Source: Drosophila persimilis (Eukaryota > Arthropoda > Insecta > Diptera > Drosophilidae). From it: 64,000 nucleotides of DNA. Positions within the stretch are counted from its first letter, which is position 1, and the number at the start of each line of letters is the position of its first letter. Position numbers and translations under genes: made by a program. This document shows positions 37,413 through 51,500 of this stretch, one piece after another. Location of the stretch: NCBI RefSeq assembly GCF_003286085.1, contig NW_020825289.1:1426001-1490000 (forward strand). Direction: 5' to 3'. A model generated the notes under the pieces. The model did not search any database. It worked only from the letters and a program-made list of their open reading frames with translations, and was not told the DNA's origin.

Positions 37413-38348
37413 TTAAGAGCGAAAGCTATTTGCTGCTGCTTCTTCCGATCCAACCGAGGCGCGAGTGGGGGAGGCAGTCGAAGAGAGGGGGAGAGACTGT
37501 GCGGGCTCATTAGATGGTGCGAGCGACAAAAGCTCATCCATACGCTCAATGCATTGAACGCTCTCTGTATCATAGGATCGTACATGCACGAGGCCGCGCC
37601 GAGTAAAGACAGCTGCTAGAATTTTGTGCTTCTTCATTCGCATGGCCTCTTTGAATATTATATAGTTCTCTCTTAAAAACTGCTCGTTGACGTAGACAGC
37701 AGCTTCTGAGCCGAAACCAAAGAACTGTAAGCCCAGTTGTCTCTTACTCTCGCGGCGGTAAATCCCAATCTTACTGAGGAGATTGATCTTCTCGCGGACG
37801 TTTTCCATTTTAACAATTATAACGGGATCGACATTTGAGTGTTGTGTTTGTCTGGCCCTGAATACGTCTCGGATTCTTGGTGGTGGGGTCAGCTGTAGAT
37901 TGAAGCAGAGCTTGTTGAAGAGAGCTCTCACATTTTCTCCCTCCACAAAGGGAACGCCGTGGATTCGCAGCTCACACGCGCTCGTTGCCATGTGTTCGGC
38001 TGCCAATCTCGCTTCGATGCCACCCACTCTCCCACCCAGTGTGCGAAGATCAGCCACTTCCCGGTCCAGCCGCTCAACCCGTTCATCCAGCCGATCCCTC
38101 TGGGAGCGGGTGACTCTGGCACCCATCTGTTTTACCTCACCAGCGATCGAATCCAAGCGCTCCATGAGACTGCTGAGGATGCGCTGCTCTGCCTTTCGGA
38201 CATGGGACGCAATTTGGTTGGTCTGCTCCTGGAAACGGTCTTTGAGCATCTCCAGCAATTGAGGCGAGAGGGCGTCGGAGAGGCGCTCACTCGCTGTCCC
38301 AGCATTGTTGCGGGTGCGCTTTGTTGGCGGTGCAGTAGATGATGACAT
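37413..38348 (-). CDS. Nested LINE ORF1 protein, unit 2
   Basis: Intact 311-codon frame identical in translation to the unit 1 copy: coiled coil, RRM-like region and C-terminal domain. Confidence 0.75.
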   Translation of the reverse strand: MSSSTAPPTKRTRNNAGTASERLSDALSPQLLEMLKDRFQEQTNQIASHVRKAEQRILSSLMERLDSIAGEVKQMGARVTRSQRDRLDERVERLDREVADLRTLGGRVGGIEARLAAEHMATSACELRIHGVPFVEGENVRALFNKLCFNLQLTPPPRIRDVFRARQTQHSNVDPVIIVKMENVREKINLLSKIGIYRRESKRQLGLQFFGFGSEAAVYVNEQFLRENYIIFKEAMRMKKHKILAAVFTRRGLVHVRSYDTESVQCIERMDELLSLAPSNEPAQSLPLSSTASPTRASVGSEEAAANSFRS

Positions 38349-38666
38349 TTTTGTATGTCTGTGTGTATGCTTTTCACGTATCTTTTGTGATTTGGTTTGT
38401 TTTTGTGCAGTTCAGGTATCTCGCGTATAAGTGTTTATGTTTCTGTGTAAATGTGAGTGTTCTGCTGTTCGAAGATTATGTTCGATGCTCGATTTGAGTT
38501 GTAAACACTAACAAAATCGAAGAGCACAGTGTTTGTTTGCCAAATAAATAAAAAGCTTTTTTTTCACTTTAATATGTTTATTATTTGCGGCTTCAAGTCT
38601 GCCACAGGGAGGTTTAGTGTCTATTTGGTGATTTCAGACGAAATTCCCTTTTTTTAGACAATTACC

Positions 38667-39143
38667 ATGGAAATTAATGCTGCTAACGAAATTCCAATGA
38701 CCAGTGAGCAAAACAGGGTGTCTGTTTTGAAGCTTAAGTCAACGGAATTATGCGAGAAAATGAAAAGGTTAGCTACCGCTTGGCAGAATGAGTCGTCGGA
38801 CTACTACATGCTCGTGGTAAAGCAAGAGCAAGTCGAGAAGTTGATCGGCAAATTTAAGATGTTTCACGGCGAGCTTGAGGAATGGGATCGAAGTGAAATT
38901 CACAGTGGTTTGTGTGACATTTTTGAGTCACTTGCAAGATCGCTGAAGGCGGCGATTATAAGGGAAATGGCTAAGAGTAGCGGCCGCATGCCGTTTCATT
39001 CTACCTTGGCTGGAGGAATCACTACGGTTGAGTTTGCCGGCTCGCAATTTCTACCTCACCGTAGACAAGTAGCGGCGGCTATGCGAACTGGACGGACTTT
39101 TATTCAATGTTTGCCACCATCATCGACAGCCATCCGGACTTAA
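38667..39143 (+). pseudogene. BEL/Pao gag N-terminal part, unit 2
   Basis: Same truncated 158-codon frame as at 29424-29900, identical in translation. Confidence 0.75.
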
Positions 39144-39303
39144 AAAACATAGAAAAGCTCCAGCATTTGCGTTCCTGTCTGCGGGATTCGGTCGCTGGAA
39201 ATCTCAGATGGCAATTATGCTGTGGCATTAGATTTGTTGGAAAACAGATTCAATAATCGGCGATTGTCAGCACTGTCAGAAGTTTAAAGCGCTGTCCCCC
39301 ACA

Positions 39304-42300
39304 AATCGCCATAAAGAAGCCAAGCGGCTTTCGTTATGTATAAATTGTCTCAGAACAGGGCATCGATTACTTCAGTGCACCTCGAGCAACTGTCGTACCT
39401 GCGGCGGTAGACACCATACCCTCCTTCATTTTGGTAGCCCTGAAGATACCGCAGTCCAAGGGAAATCAGCGTCGTATACTCCATCTCACTCTGCGCTGTC
39501 TGAGTCTACGCCGTCTGAGCATACCACTGAGCCCTCTACTTCAGCGGCTACCTCGTCTGCCCTTATTGCCCAAGATCTCAGTAATGGTGTTGTTCTACTT
39601 GCCACGGTCACGGTCTTAGTCAAAAATCGTTCCGGAGTTTTAGTTCCCTACCGAGCGTTGCTGGATTCCGGCTCCCAGTTGCATCTAATAACTTCTCGAT
39701 TTGCGAATCAGCTTCAGCTTCGAAAAATTAAATCATCGACTGCAGTCTCGGGAATTGGCGCAAGTCTTTTTTTCGAGCTCCTGTGTGTTGGTCAGGTCAA
39801 ACTACTGCCAGGATTGCCTTCAATTCAGAAAACGCGCTTGGGATGGGTCGTGTCTGGAAGTTGTTCGCGTTTAAAAGGTTGCTCGTTGATGGTCTCTCAC
39901 GCTCGGACCGTAGCTGCTGAGGATAATAGTCCAGAGGATCGGCTTGAGGTGCTTCTTCGGAGGTTTTGGGAGGTAGAAAATTGCATCGAACCAATAATAA
40001 AGTCTACCAAAGAAGAGCTAGATTGTGAAGCACACTTTGTGCAGCATTTCCGTCGACTACATAAAGGCGATTATTGTGTTCGGCTGCCAGCAAAATATAA
40101 TTTGGATCTCCTTGGAGAATCTTACAATCAAGCGCTTCGTAGATTCCTGACCCTTGAGAGAAAGATAGATCGTCGCCCTGATGTTAAATCTCAGTATGCA
40201 GCATTTATAAAGGAGTACCTTGATTTAGGCCATATGTCACAGGTTCCTACCCAGTCAATCAGCAACTGCCGATATTTTTTGCCTCATCATTGCGTCATGA
40301 AGAAAGATAGTTCTACGACCAAGCTTCGCGTCGTTTTTGATGGATCCGCTTCAACCCAAACTGTTTCATATTCTTGCTCGATTTCGGTCATACGCCGTTG
40401 CGATTACGGGAGATATCTGTAAGATGTATCGTTGTGTAAGAGTCTCGACCGAGGATAGTAACTTGCAGTGTATTCTGTGGAGAAACTCCAGGGAAGAAGA
40501 CTTGCGTGTGTTTAAATTGGACACCGTTACTTATGGGACGAAGCCTGCTTACTATCTATCTGTGCGAGCGATGCATCAGTTGGCAATGGACGAGCAGATG
40601 GCGTTTCCAGTTGGAGCTGAAATCCTTCGCCGTGACTTCTACGTGGATGACTTGATATCTGGAGCCAGCTCGCAGGAGGAGGCTATCCGAATTCGGGAGC
40701 AAACTACTGGAATTTTGTCTAGAGGTCAGTTCAGATTGAGGAAATGGTGTTCGAACGTCCCTGCTGTGCAGGATGGAGTTCCGGAAGAGGACAAGGAAAC
40801 ATTTTTGAAGCTCGACGATGGCAGCCATGTGACTAAAACTTTAGGACTTGCGTGGGATCCGGTTTCTGATCTACTATTATTTTCGTTCTCGGCCCTTCAA
40901 TCGTCTTTGAATTCCTGCAGGCGCTCTGTTTTGTCATCCATAGCGCGATTCTACGATCCTCTCGGACTAGCAGGTCCCGTAATTACTAAATCCAAAATCT
41001 TTCTCCAGCGTTTGTGCCAATAGAAGTTGTCCTGGGATGAAAGCCTTCCAGTCGCACTGAACACCGAGAGGCAGGAAATATGCACCAGGTTTGGTCAGAT
41101 TCGTCGACTTGAATTTCCTCGGCTTGTACTCCTTCCAGACTCTACGCTGGAAATTCACGGATTTTGCGATGCCAGCATCGAGGCTTATGGTGCATGCATT
41201 TATGTCGTGTCCAAGGGTCAGCATTCCAGCAGTCACTTACTTTGTGCCAAATCTCGTGTGGCTCCTTTGAAGACACTTACAGTACCAAAGTTGGAGCTTT
41301 GTGGAGCGGAGTTGCTGGCTAGGCTCATATCTGAGATAGCTGGAATGAATGTCTTCAAGGGAAGGTGTTACTGTTGGTGTGATTCTGCCGTTGCACTCTC
41401 TTGGATTCGGGACGAGCCGTCAAGATTTAATATTTTTTTGCAAATAGAGTGTCAACTATTCAGGAAATGACCGAAAAAATGGATTGGCGCTATGCTATGC
41501 TGCGCTATGCACAGCTTTAAACCCAGCCGACATTCTGTCTCGAGAGGCTCATCCGACTGAGCTGAATGAGTCACCTCTTTGGGCTCATGGTCCTCCATTT
41601 CTTTGCGGCTCCTCAGATGACTGGCCACCCACTGTGCTACCTGATAAGCCAGCCCTTGAACTTCGTCGGAAGGCTCTTCTGGTCAAATCACCCTACATGG
41701 ACATTATTGCTGATTCCAAATATGCGAATTCATTTGCTTCTTTGCAACGCGTTTTCGGATACATTCACAAGTTTTGCAACTGAATTCGGCGCCCCGGACT
41801 CACTGTCTCAGACATTGAACATGGAACCCAGGTATTGCTACGACTAGTCCAGCGTACTCAGCTATGGGAGGACATGAAGTCACTGCGGGCAAGGGGAGCA
41901 GTCTCCTCATCGAGCTCAATCGCATCGTTATCGCCATTCATGGATCAGTTTGGACTTCTCAGGGTAGATGGTCGACTGAAAAACTCTTCGTTGGATTTTG
42001 ATGGCCGTCATCCAATCATCTTGCCCAGCAGTCATCCACTGTCTCTTGCAATAATCTCCCATTTTCATGAGCGGAATCTGCACGCTGGTCCTCGAGCTTT
42101 GCTTGGACTAATTCGATCCCAATATTGGCCTTTTGGGGGGAGGAAGACGGTAAACAAGGCAGTAAACAAGTGCGTAAGATGATTTCGACTGAAGCCCAGG
42201 GTATTGGAGCATATTATGGCGGATCTTCCAAAGGAGCGGCTCGATGGTTCTCATGCCTTTGAGATCACAGGCGTGGACTTCTGTGGGCCGTTCTTCTACA

Positions 42301-42721
42301 AACCGGAGGCACGCAACAAGGCGACGCTGTTGTGCCACATCACGGCAGTGATTAATTCAAGACCTTTCGTTTCAATTTCAGAGAGCCCTGCCGATCTAGA
42401 TGTTCTAACTTTTGGTCCCGGTGGAAGGAGGAGTACATAACGTCACTGCAGCAGCGCATAAAGTGGCGCACTGCGAAGCCTAGTTTAGCTGTCGCAGATT
42501 TGGTTCTTGTCAAGGATGAGAATCTTTCTCCCATGAAGTGGCCACTGGCGAGAGTGGTCGAGCCTTTGCCTGGACGAGATGGCGTTTCCCGAGTTGCTGT
42601 GCTGAAGACGTCATCTGGAATCACCAAGCGCGCCGTCAAAAAGCTGTGCCTGCTGCCCCTTAAAGATGCTGTTGGAAGTCAGGCTTCCAACGGGGGGAGT
42701 ATGTCGGGTCAAGCAGCTTAA
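39304..42721 (+). pseudogene. BEL/Pao pol pieces, unit 2
   Basis: Same order and same defects as unit 1: protease deletion after GIGAS, RT deletion and shift near 40353, TAG at 41021-41023, TGA at the zinc-finger Cys (42180-42182), and loss of the integrase core centre. Confidence 0.88.
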
Positions 42722-43173
42722 ATATTTTTAATTATTGCCAGTGGTGCGGCCAAAGGAAATGCATTTTGGTGTTGTCGTTTCCAATGCCCCCACTACAAAG
42801 ATCATTTGCTACCGCATATGCGCATGCAGCGGAATTCTTTCGTCTCCTTATGTCGCAATCTCTCGGACTCGGCTTAACAGCATCCCCGAGCAGCTCTAAC
42901 GCTCTCGGGCTATCATACGCTCTCGCTCGCGTCTATGCTTGCTGCATAGGGCCCGGCAGATTGGCCCGTCAGCCCTTGCATGGGCAGTCTTGAACTAATC
43001 GTCGCAGCTATTAGATTAACATCCTCGCATCAATCGTTCGCCCAATCATCCCCATATGTACATACGCGATAAGTTGGTTTACATATGCAAATAAATTGTG
43101 AATTATAAACAGCCTCTCGACTTTCATTAACTTCAAATTGCAACAGTTATTAAAAACGCTTAATAGCTTAACA
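42702..43173 (+). repeat. Array LTR 3 (inner, chimeric, 472 bp)
   Basis: It carries the LTR 4 bases in its 5' part and the LTR 1 bases in its 3' part, exactly like LTR 2. Confidence 0.95.
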
Positions 43174-43175
43174 TT

Positions 43176-43192
43176 TGGTGACCCCGACGTGG
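43176..43192 (+). other. Primer binding site, array unit 3
   Basis: The same 17-base site as in units 1 and 2, two bases after LTR 3. Confidence 0.8.
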
Positions 43193-43925
43193 TGCAATCA
43201 CAAACTAATATAGCATTCAAAGATCTAAACTATTTGCCATCTCAACCAGTGTCATCGACCACATAAGTTATCTATTCATATATACACCGGCCTCCTGCAT
43301 ATTCGGTAGTGCACGTAGCTGTTGGCTTGCGCTTCTCTTTTCGGTCATCTTCCCGCAAGAAACGTTTCTTACACCGGTCGCCTTTGTATATACAGTTCGT
43401 ACATAGCTGTTCGCTTGCTGGGCTCGGTTCTTGTCGTCTATTGCTCGTGTTACTCTTTGCGATCATCTTCCCGCTAGTGACGTTGGTCTTTCTGCTAACG
43501 CTGCCGCTATGTTTATTTCATGCATTATCCTAGCGCTACAAGTTTACACTTATGTTTAATGCGCTAGTCACCTTACGCATCCTTGTGGAAAGTTATTTAC
43601 TTAAATCTAATAGATACATTTAACATTTTTGAAAAGCTTACACTTATAATTGTTTTTACAAAATTTTGATTACTTTTTAAATTTTAATTATTTATTATAC
43701 TATTTTATTTGTTTTTCTATTATTTTTATTTATTTTTTTTTTTTTTTAATGAATATGTTAATTTAATTTTATTGATTACCGAAATGTTTTTTGACTTTAA
43801 AGTAAAATTGAGTTGCGCTCCTAATGGTTTTAATGCTATGGGGAAGATTGTTCCATAAGCGAATAGCATTAATGAAGAACTGCCTCTTCGAGCAAAGCGT
43901 TTGAATTCGAGGACAAATGTAATTG

Positions 43926-46519
43926 TTAGTTCTTTGTGATGTAGCGGGGGTTAAGTTTGCAGTAAAGGTAAATCGGTTCTTGGGTGGTCACAATTTTATG
44001 AAAGTATACTAAGGTTCTAAAATCTATCCATGGGGTCAAGTTGAGGTCAAGTATTTTACGAGTCAGGTGGGAAACATGGTCAAAACGACTTAAATTAAAA
44101 GCATAACGGACAATTGAATTAAAGCATACTACTAATGTGTGCAAGTCACGAGCGTCACAATGACCAAAAATCTCTACACCATAAAAGAGAGTGGGGATGA
44201 GAATGACTTTAGCAATTAATACTCTTATTTCTTCTGGCAAAAAAGTTTTAGATTCTGAGAGCTGACGCAACAGACCATATGTACGTCCAGTTGCCTTTGA
44301 AATATGTTTACTCCATGATATAGTGCTACTGAATGTTATCCCCAGATTAACTGCACAATCTTCGTAGGAAATAGGTGTATTGCCTATGTGTACATTTACG
44401 AGATTTTTTGTATCAATCCGTTTTTTGGCAATTACAATACATTTTGATTTTCTTGGATTTATTCCCAGGCCATTCTCTTTTGCCCGTTTCTCAATTAGGG
44501 AAAGCATTTTGTTGGACATGTTGACACATAGATTTATTTCATTAACGGGACTACTAACATAAATTTGGACGTGCTGATGACGTCACAGTACTTCACAGTC
44601 AGACAAGACACTGGGTAGATCATTAACATATATGGAAAACAGTAAGGGGCCTAGTACTGATCCCTGAGGGACTCCCCGTGTAAGAACCCTAAAAGTGGAA
44701 GCATATGTACCGGATACAACTGTCTGCAATCTATTTGTTAGGTACGATTTTACAAAATTGACCGCAGTCCCTGAGAAGTTGAATAATTTGGTCAGTTTTG
44801 TGCAGAGAATATTATGGTTGACTGAGTCGAACGCCTTACTGCGGTCGAGAAGTGTTAAAAACGTAACCCAGTTCTTATCGAGTTGCTGAATATCTTCGAC
44901 GATATCCGTTACAGCGCTTATACAACTTCTTTTTTTTTCGAAAACCTGACTGCTTGTTGTTTAATAACGAGTAGTTAGTCAGGTAGTGTTCAATCTGTAA
45001 GGACATGAGATTTTCTAGAGCTTTTGACAGGAACGGAAGTATTGAAATGGGCCTAAAGTCGTTGTTGGGTTTTCGGATCGGTAAAATTTTCGCTTTTTTC
45101 CATTCCGTTGGAAACGAGGACGTAGTTATAGCCGTGTTGAAGATATAAGTGATGTGAGACAAAATCTTAGGAAGTAAGATTTTCACAAATTTCGGGCTGA
45201 TGTTATCGAGACCTTCGGCGTTAGACTTCACCTTAAGTATGCTCTCGAGGACATCACATTGATTGACACACACAAAGCTAAAACTATTATCACCAAGTGG
45301 AACGCTATTCAGGTACGTGTTACTTGTCGCTTCAGGTACATCAATTATCGAGAACTTTTTGTTAAGTTCTTCGACATTTATGTCCAGCTCAGTCTTCTGT
45401 TTACATTTGCCTATCCTATACTATTCTTTCTTTCCATCTTTGCTTAATGGTAGAGCAATTTTGGAACTTAGATTTATAGTAACTACGCTTAGCAGATCTT
45501 ATACTTTTGTTAGCATTTGCTCTTAACTCTTTGTACCTTAAACGGAAGTAGTCCGTTTTATACCGCTTCCATTTACTGTAGGCAACATCTCGCTGATGCG
45601 TTATTTTTTTTATCTCGTTGTTAAACCATGGATTTTGTCTTGGTTTGGTGACTTTGGTTTTTAATGGTATAAATTTGTTGAACAAGTACTGAATATTGTT
45701 GTTCAAAACACTCAATTGACAGTCAACAAAGGGAGAAAGGTAAATGGAAGCCCAGTCACACGCAGTAAATTCTAGGTAAAGTTCATTATAGTCAATATTT
45801 TTAAAATCTCTATAAGTAAAGGAATCCAAAGTCAAGTCATATGTCAGGAAGATAAGGTCATGTTTAGAGAATGCTGGTATTGATACCTGGTCATATAATA
45901 GGGTCTTGATATGGTCATTAGTGAAGAAAATGTCAAGAAGTGTATCACAGGTATTGCTGAAATGTGTAGGCAATGTTGTATTAACAGCGTACAAGCCCAG
46001 GGAGGCAAAGTTATCCAATAGATGACTCTCTTTCAAGAGATTGCTATTGAGATCACCTGCAAGTATAATGTCAGTGTATAACACCGAGATGTCCGAGATA
46101 ATATTTAAAAGTGGCTCATAGTCGATTGTACAATTGGGTCGATAAATACAGCCTAATAAAATTTTCTTGTTCATTTTGCTCGCGATTTCCAAGAAGAGAT
46201 ATTCAATAGGACATTCAGTAGGTTGTGTACACTTAACATTACATTTTAATTTTGTATTAACATATATAGCAACGCCACCTGCATGCCCAATACGTTCCGA
46301 ACGAAAAACAACATAACCATCACACACAATTGACAAATCACATAGATCAGAGTTAAACCACGTCTCAGATACACATATAACATCTACATTTGACTGAGTA
46401 AAGAGAAATCTAAACTCATCGATTTTCCTTAACAAACTTTGTGCATTTATGTGTACAACTTTGAGACCATTTCTATGGTTACTAATTATTTTAATCATAC
46501 TACCTATCTCACCATTCAT
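43926..46519 (-). pseudogene. Nested LINE ORF2, unit 3
   Basis: Pieces at 45416-46519, 44875-45273 and 43926-44519 match unit 2 in translation, including the Glu variant and the broken active-site box. Confidence 0.85.
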
Positions 46520-46655
46520 TATTAAAGTGAGAACTTATTAGGGGCGCAACTCGATATTTGAAAAACAATAAACTAACTGTGTGTAAGAACTGTGAAAAAA
46601 AAATAATAAAAACAATAACCTAACTGATAAGATTAAGAGAGCAGTATGTAAGTTA

Positions 46656-47591
46656 TTAAGAGCGAAAGCTATTTGCTGCTGCTTCTTCCGATCCAACCGA
46701 GGCGCGAGTGGGGGAGGCAGTCGAAGAGAGGGGGAGAGACTGTGCGGGCTCATTAGATGGTGCGAGCGACAAAAGCTCATCCATACGCTCAATGCATTGA
46801 ACGCTCTCTGTATCATAGGATCGTACATGCACGAGGCCGCGCCGAGTAAAGACAGCTGCTAGAATTTTGTGCTTCTTCATTCGCATGGCCTCTTTGAATA
46901 TTATATAGTTCTCTCTTAAAAACTGCTCGTTGACGTAGACAGCAGCTTCTGAGCCGAAACCAAAGAACTGTAAGCCCAGTTGTCTCTTACTCTCGCGGCG
47001 GTAAATCCCAATCTTACTGAGGAGATTGATCTTCTCGCGGACGTTTTCCATTTTAACAATTATAACGGGATCGACATTTGAGTGTTGTGTTTGTCTGGCC
47101 CTGAATACGTCTCGGATTCTTGGTGGTGGGGTCAGCTGTAGATTGAAGCAGAGCTTGTTGAAGAGAGCTCTCACATTTTCTCCCTCCACAAAGGGAACGC
47201 CGTGGATTCGCAGCTCACACGCGCTCGTTGCCATGTGTTCGGCTGCCAATCTCGCTTCGATGCCACCCACTCTCCCACCCAGTGTGCGAAGATCAGCCAC
47301 TTCCCGGTCCAGCCGCTCAACCCGTTCATCCAGCCGATCCCTCTGGGAGCGGGTGACTCTGGCACCCATCTGTTTTACCTCACCAGCGATCGAATCCAAG
47401 CGCTCCATGAGACTGCTGAGGATGCGCTGCTCTGCCTTTCGGACATGGGACGCAATTTGGTTGGTCTGCTCCTGGAAACGGTCTTTGAGCATCTCCAGCA
47501 ATTGAGGCGAGAGGGCGTCGGAGAGGCGCTCACTCGCTGTCCCAGCATTGTTGCGGGTGCGCTTTGTTGGCGGTGCAGTAGATGATGACAT
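46656..47591 (-). CDS. Nested LINE ORF1 protein, unit 3
   Basis: Intact 311-codon frame identical in translation to units 1 and 2. Confidence 0.75.
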   Translation of the reverse strand: MSSSTAPPTKRTRNNAGTASERLSDALSPQLLEMLKDRFQEQTNQIASHVRKAEQRILSSLMERLDSIAGEVKQMGARVTRSQRDRLDERVERLDREVADLRTLGGRVGGIEARLAAEHMATSACELRIHGVPFVEGENVRALFNKLCFNLQLTPPPRIRDVFRARQTQHSNVDPVIIVKMENVREKINLLSKIGIYRRESKRQLGLQFFGFGSEAAVYVNEQFLRENYIIFKEAMRMKKHKILAAVFTRRGLVHVRSYDTESVQCIERMDELLSLAPSNEPAQSLPLSSTASPTRASVGSEEAAANSFRS

Positions 47592-47909
47592 TTTTGTATG
47601 TCTGTGTGTATGCTTTTCACGTATCTTTTGTGATTTGGTTTGTTTTTGTGCAGTTCAGGTATCTCGCGTATAAGTGTTTATGTTTCTGTGTAAATGTGAG
47701 TGTGCTGCTGTTCGAAGATTATGTTCGATGCTCGATTTGAGTTGTAAACACTAACAAAATCGAAGAGCACAGTGTTTGTTTGCCAAATAAATAAAAAGCT
47801 TTTTTTTCACTTTAATATGTTTATTATTTGCGGCTTCAAGTCTGCCACAGGGAGGTTTAGTGTCTATTTGGTGATTTCAGACGAAATTCCCTTTTTTTAG
47901 ACAATTACC

Positions 47910-48386
47910 ATGGAAATTAATGCTGCTAACGAAATTCCAATGACCAGTGAGCAAAACAGGGTGTCTGTTTTGAAGCTTAAGTCAACGGAATTATGCGAGA
48001 AAATGAAAAGGTTAGCTACCGCTTGGCAGAATGAGTCGTCGGACTACTACATGCTCGTGGTAAAGCAAGAGCAAGTCGAGAAGTTGATCGGCAAATTTAA
48101 GATGTTTCACGGCGAGCTTGAGGAATGGGATCGAAGTGAAATTCACAGTGGTTTGTGTGACATTTTTGAGTCACTTGCAAGATCGCTGAAGGCGGCGATT
48201 ATAAGGGAAATGGCTAAGAGTAGCGGCCGCATGCCGTTTCATTCTACCTTGGCTGGAGGAATCACTACGGTTGAGTTTGCCGGCTCGCAATTTCTACCTC
48301 ACCGTAGACAAGTAGCGGCGGCTATGCGAACTGGACGGACTTTTATTCAATGTTTGCCACCATCATCGACAGCCATCCGGACTTAA
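47910..48386 (+). pseudogene. BEL/Pao gag N-terminal part, unit 3
   Basis: Same truncated 158-codon frame as in units 1 and 2. Confidence 0.75.
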
Positions 48387-48546
48387 AAAACATAGAAAAG
48401 CTCCAGCATTTGCGTTCCTGTCTGCGGGATTCGGTCGCTGGAAATCTCAGATGGCAATTATGCTGTGGCATTAGATTTGTTGGAAAACAGATTCAATAAT
48501 CGGCGATTGTCAGCACTGTCAGAAGTTTAAAGCGCTGTCCCCCACA

Positions 48547-51500
48547 AATCGCCATAAAGAAGCCAAGCGGCTTTCGTTATGTATAAATTGTCTCAGAACA
48601 GGGCATCGATTACTTCAGTGCACCTCGAGCAACTGTCGTACCTGCGGCGGTAGACACCATACCCTCCTTCATTTTGGTAGCCCTGAAGATACCGCAGTCC
48701 AAGGGAAATCAGCGTCGTATACTCCATCTCACTCTGCGCTGTCTGAGTCTACGCCGTCTGAGCATACCACTGAGCCCTCTACTTCAGCGGCTACCTCGTC
48801 TGCCCTTATTGCCCAAGATCTCAGTAATGGTGTTGTTCTACTTGCCACGGTCACGGTCTTAGTCAAAAATCGTTCCGGAGTTTTAGTTCCCTACCGAGCG
48901 TTGCTGGATTCCGGCTCCCAGTTGCATCTAATAACTTCTCGATTTGCGAATCAGCTTCAGCTTCGAAAAATTAAATCATCGACTGCAGTCTCGGGAATTG
49001 GCGCAAGTCTTTTTTTCGAGCTCCTGTGTGTTGGTCAGGTCAAACTACTGCCAGGATTGCCTTCAATTCAGAAAACGCGCTTGGGATGGGTCGTGTCTGG
49101 AAGTTGTTCGCGTTTAAAAGGTTGCTCGTTGATGGTCTCTCACGCTCGGACCGTAGCTGCTGAGGATAATAGTCCAGAGGATCGGCTTGAGGTGCTTCTT
49201 CGGAGGTTTTGGGAGGTAGAAAATTGCATCGAACCAATAATAAAGTCTACCAAAGAAGAGCTAGATTGTGAAGCACACTTTGTGCAGCATTTCCGTCGAC
49301 TACATAAAGGCGATTATTGTGTTCGGCTGCCAGCAAAATATAATTTGGATCTCCTTGGAGAATCTTACAATCAAGCGCTTCGTAGATTCCTGACCCTTGA
49401 GAGAAAGATAGATCGTCGCCCTGATGTTAAATCTCAGTATGCAGCATTTATAAAGGAGTACCTTGATTTAGGCCATATGTCACAGGTTCCTACCCAGTCA
49501 ATCAGCAACTGCCGATATTTTTTGCCTCATCATTGCGTCATGAAGAAAGATAGTTCTACGACCAAGCTTCGCGTCGTTTTTGATGGATCCGCTTCAACCC
49601 AAACTGTTTCATATTCTTGCTCGATTTCGGTCATACGCCGTTGCGATTACGGGAGATATCTGTAAGATGTATCGTTGTGTAAGAGTCTGGACCGAGGATA
49701 GTAACTTGCAGTGTATTCTGTGGAGAAACTCCAGGGAAGAAGACTTGCGTGTGTTTAAATTGGACACCGTTACTTATGGGACGAAGCCTGCTTACTATCT
49801 ATCTGTGCGAGCGATGCATCAGTTGGCAATGGACGAGCAGATGGCGTTTCCAGTTGGAGCTGAAATCCTTCGCCGTGACTTCTACGTGGATGACTTGATA
49901 TCTGGAGCCAGCTCGCAGGAGGAGGCTATCCGAATTCGGGAGCAAACTACTGGAATTTTGTCTAGAGGTCAGTTCAGATTGAGGAAATGGTGTTCGAACG
50001 TCCCTGCTGTGCAGGATGGAGTTCCGGAAGAGGACAAGGAAACATTTTTGAAGCTCGACGATGGCAGCCATGTGACTAAAACTTTAGGACTTGCGTGGGA
50101 TCCGGTTTCTGATCTACTATTATTTTCGTTCTCGGCCCTTCAATCGTCTTTGAATTCCTGCAGGCGCTCTGTTTTGTCATCCATAGCGCGATTCTACGAT
50201 CCTCTCGGACTAGCAGGTCCCGTAATTACTAAATCCAAAATCTTTCTCCAGCGTTTGTGCCAATAGAAGTTGTCCTGGGATGAAAGCCTTCCAGTCGCAC
50301 TGAACACCGAGAGGCAGGAAATATGCACCAGGTTTGGTCAGATTCGTCGACTTGAATTTCCTCGGCTTGTACTCCTTCCAGACTCTACGCTGGAAATTCA
50401 CGGATTTTGCGATGCCAGCATCGAGGCTTATGGTGCATGCATTTATGTCGTGTCCAAGGGTCAGCATTCCAGCAGTCACTTACTTTGTGCCAAATCTCGT
50501 GTGGCTCCTTTGAAGACACTTACAGTACCAAAGTTGGAGCTTTGTGGAGCGGAGTTGCTGGCTAGGCTCATATCTGAGATAGCTGGAATGAATGTCTTCA
50601 AGGGAAGGTGTTACTGTTGGTGTGATTCTGCCGTTGCACTCTCTTGGATTCGGGACGAGCCGTCAAGATTTAATATTTTTTTGCAAATAGAGTGTCAACT
50701 ATTCAGGAAATGACCGAAAAAATGGATTGGCGCTATGCTATGCTGCGCTATGCACAGCTTTAAACCCAGCCGACATTCTGTCTCGAGAGGCTCATCCGAC
50801 TGAGCTGAATGAGTCACCTCTTTGGGCTCATGGTCCTCCATTTCTTTGCGGCTCCTCAGATGACTGGCCACCCACTGTGCTACCTGATAAGCCAGCCCTT
50901 GAACTTCGTCGGAAGGCTCTTCTGGTCAAATCACCCTACATGGACATTATTGCTGATTCCAAATATGCGAATTCATTTGCTTCTTTGCAACGCGTTTTCG
51001 GATACATTCACAAGTTTTGCAACTGAATTCGGCGCCCCGGACTCACTGTCTCAGACATTGAACATGGAACCCAGGTATTGCTACGACTAGTCCAGCGTAC
51101 TCAGCTATGGGAGGACATGAAGTCACTGCGGGCAAGGGGAGCAGTCTCCTCATCGAGCTCAATCGCATCGTTATCGCCATTCATGGATCAGTTTGGACTT
51201 CTCAGGGTAGATGGTCGACTGAAAAACTCTTCGTTGGATTTTGATGGCCGTCATCCAATCATCTTGCCCAGCAGTCATCCACTGTCTCTTGCAATAATCT
51301 CCCATTTTCATGAGCGGAATCTGCACGCTGGTCCTCGAGCTTTGCTTGGACTAATTCGATCCCAATATTGGCCTTTTGGGGGGAGGAAGACGGTAAACAA
51401 GGCAGTAAACAAGTGCGTAAGATGATTTCGACTGAAGCCCAGGGTATTGGAGCATATTATGGCGGATCTTCCAAAGGAGCGGCTCGATGGTTCTCATGCC

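Larger units (their letters stand above)
34396..38550 (-). mobile_element. Nested non-LTR retrotransposon, unit 2
   Basis: Same insertion, junctions and defects as in unit 1, so it is a copy made with the array and not an independent insertion. Confidence 0.7.
33931..42701 (+). mobile_element. Array unit 2, BEL/Pao internal region with nested LINE
   Basis: It is nearly identical to unit 1, displaced by 9243 bp. It has the units 2/3 bases at 34612 (A) and 36371 (C) and the shorter T run, and a private T at 38461. All large defects of unit 1 are present. Confidence 0.93.
43639..47793 (-). mobile_element. Nested non-LTR retrotransposon, unit 3
   Basis: Same insertion and defects as in units 1 and 2. 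Confidence 0.7.
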